Below are positions 55,848-64,000 of a stretch of 64,000 bases of DNA, in pieces. The position numbers were made by a program, and so were the translations under genes. The stretch is from Fusarium oxysporum f. sp. lycopersici 4287 (lineage: Eukaryota; Ascomycota; Sordariomycetes; Hypocreales; Nectriaceae), in assembly GCF_000149955.1 (NCBI RefSeq), contig NC_030989.1, positions 265,079 through 329,078 of the forward strand, read 5' to 3'. Position 1 is the stretch's first letter. Each line of letters begins with the position of its first letter. A model generated the notes under the pieces. The model was given only the letters and a program-made list of their open reading frames with translations. It ran no database searches and was not told where the DNA came from.

Positions 55848-57510
55848 ATGACGATCGCTAATCTCCTTGTTTCGCTGAATAACCAAGTGCACGAGAACAA
55901 GGGTCAGTCCCTCCTCGTGACACTCCTGATTGGGCCATTGATCTACATCTTCATCAACGAACTCATTCGTCACAATGCGAGGATCAGCAATCTGAAAGGC
56001 CCTTCTGGGTTACCGCTAATCGGCAATATTTGGGACATTCACATCAACGCCGCTGAGAAGTACCGCGCTTGGGCGAAGAAGTACGGACCCGTTTATCAGA
56101 TTCAGCTGGGAAATATTCCTATCGTTGTCGTCAATTCTGCTGCGGCGGCGAGGAGTATTTTTGGCGCGAATGCACAGGCTTTGAGCTCGAGACCTGAGTT
56201 TTACACATTTCACAAGGTGAGCATACTCTGAGTATCGGTAATTTACAGGGGAGATGCTGACGGTCCAGGTCCTCTCTGATACTGCTGGTACTACAATCGG
56301 TACATCACCCTACAGCGACTCCCTCAAGCGTCGCCGCAAGGGCGCTGCCTCTGCTCTCAACCGCCCATCAGTCGCCACATACGTCGATCATCTCGATGTC
56401 GAAACCCGCGACTTTGTCAAGGAGCTTTTCGAGTATGGCAAAGGCGGCAGTATCCCCGTTGACCCTATGCCCATGATTCAACGCCTTTCTCTTTCTCTCG
56501 CACTTACTCTCAACTGGGGCATTCGTCTCAAGAGTCAAAAAGACGATCTTTTCTCTGAAATCACCCACGTCGAGGAAGAAATCAGTCGTTTCCGCTCAAC
56601 CACCGGCAATCTCCAAGATTACATCCCTCTTCTCCGTTTGAACCCTTTTAATCTGCACTCCACCAAGGCGCGAGAGATGCGCAACCGTCGGGATAAGTAC
56701 CTCACTGCTCTGAACAATGGTCTTGACGAACGTATCGCAAACGGGACTTATAAGCCGTGTATCCAAGCCAACGTGATCATGGACAAGGAAGCCAAGCTGA
56801 ACAAGGACGAACTCACCTCTATCAGTCTCACCATGCTATCTGGCGGTCTTGACACGGTTACTACACAAGTTGCCTGGTTTGTTGCGTATCTAAGTCAGCA
56901 TCCTGAGATTCAGGAAAAGGCTGTCTCAGAGATTAGGAAGTTCTACAGTGAGAAGCAGCCCATGTGCGATGAGCAGGATGATCAGAAGTGCGAGTATATC
57001 GTTGCGCTTGTGAAGGAGTCGTTGAGGTATTATACTGTTCTGAGGCTGGCGCTGCCCAGGGCTTCGATTAGGGATATTGTTTATGAGGGCGTTACCATCC
57101 CCAAGGGGACTGTTGTTTTCTTGAATGCTTGGGCATGCAATATGGGTAAGTCATTTCCGGCCTCTCCTTCGTGAAAGATATACTGACAATTGGTAGATGA
57201 TCAAGTCTGGTCTGATCCCGAGGTCTTCCGTCCTGAGCGATGGTTCGAACAGCCCGATGCTCCTCTCTTCACATACGGAGTCGGTTATCGCATGTGCGCT
57301 GGCTCTCTCCTTGCCAACCGAGAACTGTACCTTGTCTACATGAGACTTCTCAACAGTCTCAAGATTGAGAAGTCTGACGAGGTGGATTGCCATCCTATCA
57401 CTGGTAGCCTGGATCCTACAAGTCTTGTTGCTTTGCCTCGTCGATACAAGGCTATCTTCAAACCTAGAAACCCTGAGGCTTTACAAAAGGCTTTGGCGGT
57501 TGAGAACTAA
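55848..57510 (+). CDS. Cytochrome P450, CYP504-like (phenylacetate/hydroxyphenylacetate hydroxylase)
   Basis: Haem monooxygenase of the ER. CYP504 enzymes hydroxylate phenylacetate or 3-hydroxyphenylacetate toward homogentisate. Three exons (55848-56216, 56269-57145, 57197-57510) give 519 residues. An N-terminal anchor (LLVTLLIGPLIYIFINEL) leads to LKGPSGLPLIGNIWDIH. The I-helix is TSISLTMLSGGLDTVTTQ and the ExxR motif is VKESLRYY. The haem loop FTYGVGYRMCAGSLLANREL contains the Cys ligand. The C-terminal pattern after the haem loop resembles CYP504B (PhacB of Aspergillus nidulans) more than CYP504A, judged from memory. Proximity to homogentisate dioxygenase and fumarylacetoacetase supports the role. 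Confidence 0.85.
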
Positions 57511-57761
57511 GTAGGAGATGATTAGGGGTAGAAGGTGAAGGGGAATCTGTTGGGTGCTCTGTTTGAGCATGTCAAACGACTTACGGTCCATTTCTGTTAC
57601 TATTGCATGGTGATATGGATCCTTCTGGACCATTGAACCCCTCTATTACTCTGTAGGCTAGATATAAATAACAAAAGTTAACACATGTGTCTTTCTATGG
57701 CCTTGTCTTGAATCCTGCCTCTGGGCCCCTCTCATTCTTCCTGATCCGCTTCAATCCATGT

Positions 57762-58577
57762 TTACTGCGCAGCCTTCTCAATAATCTCCACAACCTTAGG
57801 CAGAGTCTTCTCATTCAAAAATGGACAATGCCCAGCCTCTATCTTCTCCACATTGACAGCATCTCCCATAGCACCAACCATAGCCAACTGTCCCTGCACA
57901 GGAACCGTGTTATCAATCTCACAGACAACATACGTCTTAGGCACAGTGATATCCGTCGCGACAAAGTCGGCTGGTGTTTCGAGAGATGCGGTGCTGTGAT
58001 TGACACATTCTCCGATTGCGTTCTCTGCTACCTCGGGGATGCAATCGTTGTAGAAGGCGTTTTGTGCTTTGTCGTTTAGGTAGCAAACCTCTTCCTACGC
58101 GTATGTTAGTCGTACTCTGGACCTTGACGGAAGGTTCAGGCTGCTTACTGTCCTATCGAGAAAGGGACCATGCTGGCCTCCGGCAGCAGTCAGAAGTGAA
58201 AGGCCCTTCACAGGAAGAGCAAACGCCGCGATATAGGCAACATGCGAAACACCGCCAGACAATCCCTTGGCCTCTTGTTCGTGAACCTGGTAGCCTTCAA
58301 CGGCGGCGGAGCCTGGGATGCCTCCGTAGCTATGGCAGACCAAGACGATCCGCTTGCCTTCGTCAAGGGCCGGCTGAAGAGACTTGCGAATAGCTTCGAC
58401 GTCGTCCAAGTGAGTTTTGCCCTTGATGTCTTCAGCTTTGCCAGCTGTGACGTTGTCAGGTTGGAGAACTGTGAAGCCCTTGTTGGTAAGCGACTGCACG
58501 AGGTTTTGGTAATGGCTTGCGCGATGCCATGCGCCTTGGACGATGGCGATGACGGGCTTTTCCGAGTTTGTAGACAT
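57762..58577 (-). CDS. Alpha/beta hydrolase (esterase-like)
   Basis: A 253-residue enzyme in two exons (58577-58149, 58094-57762), similar to small fungal and plant-type esterases. Features: PVIAIVQGAWHRASHYQNL with the oxyanion region, nucleophile elbow IVLVCHSYGGIPGS (Ser), and DFVATDITVPKTYVVCEIDN near the acid residue. AGHCPFLNEKTLPKVV holds the catalytic His. No signal peptide. It could cleave an aromatic ester feeding the neighbouring pathway, but its substrate is unknown. Confidence 0.84.
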
Positions 58578-58979
58578 GATGTGATAAAATGAGTTCTTTG
58601 AGGCGCCCGCGTAACGGGGAGCTAAGTGAGATGGAAGCGATTATATATAGTTGAGGGTCAATGTCAGCACTACCAGCGCCTTGCACTACGGCGCTCCATC
58701 GGGCTTAGCAGCATCTTATTCTACATTCTTGATGTACCTCATTCTGGTGATTTGGCTGACAGTGCTGACGATATCGAATCCTGTCAGCGATAAACGGCAG
58801 GGTATCAGCGGCAAGTCCGCCAATGAGAGGCTGAGCTATCACTTGTAATGCATGTCAGCTACAAAGGTGAGAGTAGGGCTGATAGTTGATTGAGAAGAAA
58901 AGTCTAGACCTTTATACAATCCTGTTCTGCACTCCACGTGTTCTATACCTTATACCATCTCATGCTTGAAACCCCAAAT

Positions 58980-59648
58980 TTACAGCTTGAAAGGACTCTG
59001 AGGCGGGCTCGCACCCATAGATAGCTCCATACTGTTATCAATCTTTTCCATCGTCTTCTTGAAGCCCTCCCTCCCCGCAATCCTCTCAAGATACTTCAAA
59101 ATATTAGGATACTCCTCCAGACTATACGGCGAAAAGTATCTCATCGTCGTAAGCGGAAACATGACCATGATATCAGCAGCCGTAAACTCTTCTCCTGCAA
59201 GCCACTCATTATTCTTAACACGCTCATCCAACAACTTCAGCGCCTGTCTCGACTTGACTTTTCCAAACTGCACGACAGGATTATCATCGCTGAGCTTAGC
59301 AGAACGGATCAACATGATTCGACCTAATGCTGTTTGAAGAGTTCCGTCGACGTAGTGCCACCAGTACAGAAAATCAGCATATTCTGGGTGGCTTGGGGGC
59401 AGGAAGAGGGAGCCGTTGGCGTATTTGTGGCTGATGTATTCGATGCATGCGCAGCTTTCGGCGAGGGTTGTTGAGCCGTCTGTTATGACGGGGGCGGCGC
59501 CCATGGGGTGAAGGGCCTTGAAGTCGGCGGGTGCGAGGAGGGGAGAGCGTTTGTATTGTTTGAGATCATAGTCAATGCCGAGTTCTTCGCAGAGCCAGGG
59601 GATGCGCTCTGATTGGGAGACTTGGAGATGATGGACTGTGAAAGGCAT
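58980..59648 (-). CDS. Glutathione S-transferase
   Basis: Single-exon protein of 222 residues. The N-terminal thioredoxin-like domain runs VHHLQVSQSERIPWLCEELG, then LHPMGAAPVITDG with the cis-Pro, and LAESCACIEYISHKY with the glutathione-binding E-S pair. The helical domain includes NNEWLAGEEFTAADIMVMFP, the usual N-capping box. In the homogentisate pathway maleylacetoacetate isomerase is also a GST, of the zeta class. This one lacks the zeta SSxSWRVR start and looks like a general GST, so an isomerase role is possible but not supported. Frame continues upstream to 59696 without an earlier ATG-based reason to extend. Confidence 0.86.
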   Translation of the reverse strand: MPFTVHHLQVSQSERIPWLCEELGIDYDLKQYKRSPLLAPADFKALHPMGAAPVITDGSTTLAESCACIEYISHKYANGSLFLPPSHPEYADFLYWWHYVDGTLQTALGRIMLIRSAKLSDDNPVVQFGKVKSRQALKLLDERVKNNEWLAGEEFTAADIMVMFPLTTMRYFSPYSLEEYPNILKYLERIAGREGFKKTMEKIDNSMELSMGASPPQSPFKL

Positions 59649-59909
59649 TTTGATGTAATTGTCTGAGTTGAATATGATTGAGAATTGTAGAGTCAAAGGT
59701 TATAAGGTTGACGCGTTGAGAGTTTCTTATACTACTCGACTTCAATCGTCATTATGGAGTTCATGTTTTCCGTGCCGAGGCATTTACCGGTCCCACTATC
59801 TAGCTCACGATTTCATTGACCAATGATATAATTTACCGACTCGGAGAATGTCACCACTAATACGATATCGCCTGCGCTAAAATGATTTGTCATATGATAA
59901 AGCGAGGCT

Positions 59910-62083
59910 CTAGGGTATTTCCAGATCGAGACCCAAGTCCCATGAGGTTTGATCTGTTTCTAAGAACGATAGATCGAAATTGTCGTCGACGAGAAAAAGA
60001 CCCGCCATATCAGCATCGATAAGGGAGTTGAAGATATCCAGAGTGGGCCATTCACTGGGCCCCGAGGCGAACTGGTTCGGAGTTTGTGGAAGGGTCGTGT
60101 TCGGGTTATTCGTATTCGCTGAGTGGTCTAAGAAGTTTCTTGAAGCCTGACGATCAAGTGTTATGTCACCACTATCTGCAACACTGGCGATTGTTGGATC
60201 TGAGGTCTCGTCTCCAGCTTTGACATATCCATTCTCGTCAGACCGCAACATGCCAGCAAACTGTAAAATCGACGATTTTGCAAGCGACGCATCAACGTCA
60301 AAGTCAACAAGTGCCGAAATGTTCATGTACTTGGGTTCTCCACATATTCTAGGTGGGTTACGTTTATGAACGTTATGAAGGCAGCGCACGTAGAGTTGCT
60401 GTCCTCGCGTTAGTCTCAGCGACAGCATATTGATAAGCCAATACGACTTACCAGTAATGAAGCTAGCTTCCAGTAATTCGACATTCCTTGTATCATCTTG
60501 ACATTGGCGTCGATGTTGGATTGAGCTCGCTCTCTAACTGATGGCTCGGAACACCAAAGAAAAGGGATCTGAATAGCACAGCTTGAGTAAGCTGCATATG
60601 CGACAAATATCGGCATCGAACTGAGCGGAAAACTGGCAGTTAATGTCGCAGAGATGAGACTGGAGATTGCAGTAGCGTGGTCAAACGCGACTTGTGCAGA
60701 TAATTGTCTGGCTGATGAGTAAGTCTTATCGCCTTTTGACCAGCAGAAGAGCGGAATAATGGATGAGTGCAGTGCGCAGAGGGATTGATGATAGACGAGG
60801 TTGGTGAGAATGATCTTGGGCAAGTCCTTCTGCGATATACTTGTGACAAAAGGCGCGTCAAGTTTAAAGCTGCCTGAGACGTTATTCCACCATGATGAGA
60901 TGTTGTTCTCAACCCTGAAGATCTCTTGAACACGCAAGTTGAGATCTCCCTCGGATTTAACAACAGTCACGACAGACGACCTGTCAAGTCAGCAGAAGTG
61001 TCTGATCGTTGAGGTTCAACTTACCAGAGATTGAGGCCGCGTATAAGCTCGCCAAAAATACTTGCTAAGCAAACTCCATTCGCAATTGTTGCGATTGCTG
61101 AGTGTGAAGACCCAACTGCAAAGTCTTCTTCAGACCAAGGCAGTGGTAGATTCTCAATATCAGCAATCGCCTCGAACCGGAATAACTTCTCACAACTGAA
61201 GCAGTGGAATAAATAACATGCCCAGAATCGTCTTCGTCGTAATTCGGCTTCGAGCGAAGAGCCGTTCTTTGGACCTGTCCCATTTATGTGGAGGAGTTGA
61301 CAGGCATTACCTGGTCAAGTCAGCAATGAAAAGGTCCAAAGTGGGTGGACGTACCCTTGTGAAGATAGCTTATCCTCCAGGAACCCTGACTATGCCAGAA
61401 CAGCGATAGATTGCAGAACGTCACGAGATTATCATCGCTGAGTTCTTCTGCGTCTTGGAAGACAAGTGCTCCGGCTTTTTTAGCCCACTTCGTCATGAGG
61501 CCTTGTTCTTTGAGGGTAGCCTTCCCGGTTTCGTTGCGATAGAAACTTGATAGCTTGTCAGCGAGGGAGCACGGTGGTGAGATTGGATTCTTACTTGGCG
61601 CCCCAGGCGCAGATGCTAAGAAGAATATGAGGCTTGACGGTCTGATCTGCAAGTGACTGCATAAAGATGGTTTTGTGTAAGAGAAGAGTGGATTGATAGA
61701 CATTGTCAAAGTATAGTTCTACGAGGGTGTTGACTAAAGACGGAGCGATGCCTTGAAAGAAAGCATGGTTTGAGACAGACTCGGCGTTGAGATTAGCTGG
61801 CAGCGCAACTGGGGCTAGACGCCTCGACCCAACAGATTGGGATGCTCCATTTGCAGTTACAGCTCTTGTAACGTTTCTCTTTTGTCTAGGATGGATTAGG
61901 TTGGTCCCGTATTCGCAGGTGTTCTTCAACCTGACGCATCGCTTACAGCTGGGTCGCTCTCCGGAGCAGCGAACCTGGACGGCAAAGTTAATAAGACCGA
62001 GGCCGTTTTAATTTACTCGTTCAGACCTTTTGCTTTTTACAAACATCGCAAGCTTTGCTCGGACGTCCTGGTGCATTAGCCAT
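59910..62083 (-). CDS. Zn2Cys6 transcription factor
   Basis: Six exons (62083-62027, 61974-61595, 61545-61355, 61310-61025, 60980-60452, 60398-59910) give 643 residues. The zinc cluster ACDVCKKQK / VRCSGERPSCKRC / LKNTCEYG is completed across intron 1, whose donor is the weak GTCTGA. The middle homology region has LVELYFDNVYQSTLLLHKT, RRRRFWACYLFHCFSCEKLF and IENLPLPWSEEDF. The C-terminus is acidic and Asn/Ser-rich (FLVDDNFDLSFLETDQ), a likely activation region. It is head-to-head with the GH43-like gene at 62628 and may control it; it could equally act on the GST side. Confidence 0.84.
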
Positions 62084-62627
62084 TGCGGCATATGGAGATT
62101 GTAAGATTTCTTTCGATGCATGTCAGCAACAGATAATCGCCAAAGGGAAAATGATAACCCGACGCCTGCACACAAGCATTACAGCACTAAAGCTCACCAA
62201 CAGCATCTTCACCGATCAATCAACCAGCCAACACCTCAAACTCAATTGAGATACCCAATAACTAATGCAACGGACAAAGCTCACCCGATTCAACTTCTCT
62301 CGTAATTTAGGCTTTTCTCGCTAGCGGGCCGATTGGTGGTTGCCAATTATCCCGGGGGGCATCCCAGCGCCAAGAGTCCCTATGATTGAAGCGTCTACCA
62401 AACCAGCGGGGGATCGACGTGCAAATTGGGGGGCTCCCCCGCAAAACAAACAAGCATAAACGGCTGTGATTCTAAGACGAGGTATGACGCCGTTGGGGGA
62501 CTTCTGTGCCGTCGGGCGGAGATGCACCGAGGTAGCTATAAAATGCAAGCATTTCCGTTTGGTTGTACACATTAGAGAGCTTCTCAATTGGTTGTACAAA
62601 TAACAGAGTCGCCAATTGATTGCCACT

Positions 62628-64000
62628 ATGACTCTCTTCTCTGTTCTTGCATTCGCTGCGCTAGCGAGTGCAAAGTGGATTGTCCCCGGTGCACGATGGT
62701 ACGATACCGATGGAAACCTGTTCAACGCTCATGCTGGCGGTCTTTGTGTCGACAGGGAGAGCGGCAAGTTCTATTGGTTTGGTGAACATAAAACTGAAGA
62801 GCAGGAAGAAGGCGGCGGTATCTCGGTCTACAGCTCTGATGACCTCGCTACGTGGGAGTCTCACGGTTTGGCCCTGAGTTTGTCTCCCAAATTGACACTT
62901 GGGATTGTTACTGACGTGTTACAGAGCCTGAGGAAGGTCACGAGTTTGTTTCGCCAGAGAGTATCATCCAACGACCCAAGGTGCTCTACAGCGAAGAAAC
63001 AGGAAAATACCACGTATGTCCTCCCCTTGTCATCCAACCACCAAGCTGACTTTGTGTCCTTAGATGTGGTGGCACGCCGACGACCGCAACTACAGCCTTT
63101 TGCTCCAAGGCCTCGCAACATCCGACAACATCGCCGGCCCCTACAAATTCCAACACGCCGTCTCCCCCCTCGGTAACTGGTCTCAAGACTTCGGCGCCTT
63201 CACCGACTACAAGACCGGAAAGTCGTACGCTCTCTACTCTAACGGCGATAAAGTCCAGGGTCGAGATGTTTACTTCAGCGAGTTTAACAAGAACCTCACG
63301 GATGTGGAAAAGGTCACATTTCGGTTTAATAAATATGACTTTGAGGCGCCGACTATTATTCAGACGGAGAAGAGCTACTGGACTTTTATGAGTCACAAGA
63401 CGGGGTATCGACCTAACAGTAAGTCTTGATGGGATGGTAGTGAGGGTGAGGGCTAATTGGTGTAGATGTTGTGGCTATGAGGGCTGATAAGCTTGAGGGC
63501 CCGTGGTCGCAGCCTTTCTTTGTTGCGCCAGCTTACACGAGAACGTTTAGTACGCAGAGTGGCTTCTCGTGGAGGATCAAGGGCACCAAGAAGACGACTT
63601 ATCTCTACATGGCTGACCAGGTATGACGCCCTCTATTCTGTTGCAAGTCGAAGCTGACATTTTGAAGTGGGATCTGCCGTCGATTTGGGAGAGTCGCAAC
63701 GTCTGGCTTCCTATCGAGATTGACGAGGAGAACAAGAGTGTCAAGGTCGTTTGGCACGATGTTTACGACTTGAATGTGTAGGTCTCCATTGTATTGAATA
63801 CTGCGTCTGTACTGACTGCTTGTAGCAAAACTGGTGAATGGAAGCCTATCAAGGGCAAGACTTACCCCTCCAAGAACGCCAAGTTTGCTGGGGACGCTCA
63901 CCTCCAAGAAGCTGTACGTCAATCTTGTCGAGTTTATAGAGGGTTACTAATGACAATGATTAGACCTTTGGAACAGACCATGTCATCGCAACTGGCATCT
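62628..64000 (+). CDS. Secreted GH43-like glycoside hydrolase, 3' end off window
   Basis: A five-bladed beta-propeller enzyme resembling galactan 1,3-beta-galactosidases of family GH43. Seven exons are visible (62628-62877, 62925-63013, 63064-63418, 63466-63620, 63668-63777, 63826-63913, 63964 onward). The signal peptide MTLFSVLAFAALASA is followed by GLCVDRESGKFYWFGEHK. Next come ISVYSSDDLATWESHG, PESIIQRPKVLYSEETGKYHMWWHAD, and SQDFGAFTDYKTGKSYALYS. TFGTDHVIATG is reached at the window edge. The propeller Asp/Glu residues are consistent with the family, but the missing 3' end prevents a full check. It probably trims plant arabinogalactan side chains. Confidence 0.84.

Noticed and set aside
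58559..58565. Another TTCCGAG box
   Set aside because: It lies inside the coding start of the alpha/beta hydrolase (Ser-Glu codons) and stands alone.
58980..59648. GST as maleylacetoacetate isomerase of the homogentisate route
   Set aside because: It lacks the zeta-class N-terminal SSxSWRVR-type motif; proximity alone is not enough.
1..64000. tRNA, rRNA or CRISPR features
   Set aside because: No cloverleaf with A/B boxes, rRNA stretch or regularly spaced repeats could be recognised by eye on either strand.

Overview
The window is nuclear DNA of a filamentous ascomycete. Genes carry short introns (about 44-130 nt) with GTAAGT-like donors, CTAAC branch sites and YAG acceptors. It holds six Zn2Cys6 or fungal-type regulators, a Pth11-like membrane protein, S10 and UCH peptidases, and AT-rich stretches that look RIP-mutated. 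The gene set fits Fusarium or a close Sordariomycete; that is inference, not a measured match. There are no bacterial features.

Layout. 1-5410: 5' end of a copper amine oxidase, an APC-family permease, and regulator A (Zn2Cys6). 5411-9745: a degraded copy of part of the Pth11-like gene, a mitochondrial-type seryl-tRNA synthetase, a DUF4246 fragment, and the Pth11-like gene itself. 9746-18061: O-methyltransferase, UCH-type deubiquitinase, GAF-domain protein, and proline dehydrogenase with a short N-terminus. 19111-24400: an amino-acid permease with an in-frame stop, and a secreted S10 carboxypeptidase. 25924-30229: an OTT_1508-like nucleic-acid deaminase followed by a dynamin/Mx-like GTPase. 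30710-36239: MFS transporter, Zn2Cys6 regulator, YtcJ-like amidohydrolase. 36668-41187: an SRPK-like kinase gene split by a complete 3.1-kb hAT transposon. 41683-44775: D-2-hydroxyacid dehydrogenase and malate dehydrogenase. 45033-48548: two regulators. 48989-59648: aromatic catabolism block with homogentisate dioxygenase, fumarylacetoacetase (a 553-N assembly gap lies between them), a Dabb protein, regulator B (a paralogue of regulator A), a CYP504-like P450, an alpha/beta hydrolase and a GST. 59910-64000: another Zn2Cys6 regulator and a partial secreted GH43-like enzyme.

How the genes may work together. CYP504 enzymes hydroxylate phenylacetate on the way to homogentisate; homogentisate dioxygenase and fumarylacetoacetase then take it to fumarate and acetoacetate. 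A copper amine oxidase could feed phenylacetaldehyde into that route from phenylethylamine. Two observations link the two ends of the window: regulators A and B share sequence and intron positions, and the divergent promoters of the amine oxidase/permease pair and of the regulator B/P450 pair both carry a cluster of three CTCGGAA/TTCCGAG boxes.

The best candidate for something new is the deaminase plus dynamin-like GTPase pair at 25.9-30.2 kb. It joins a nucleic-acid-editing fold to an Mx-type GTPase in a mobile-element-scarred setting and may be a genome or virus defence module. No function is demonstrated by the sequence.
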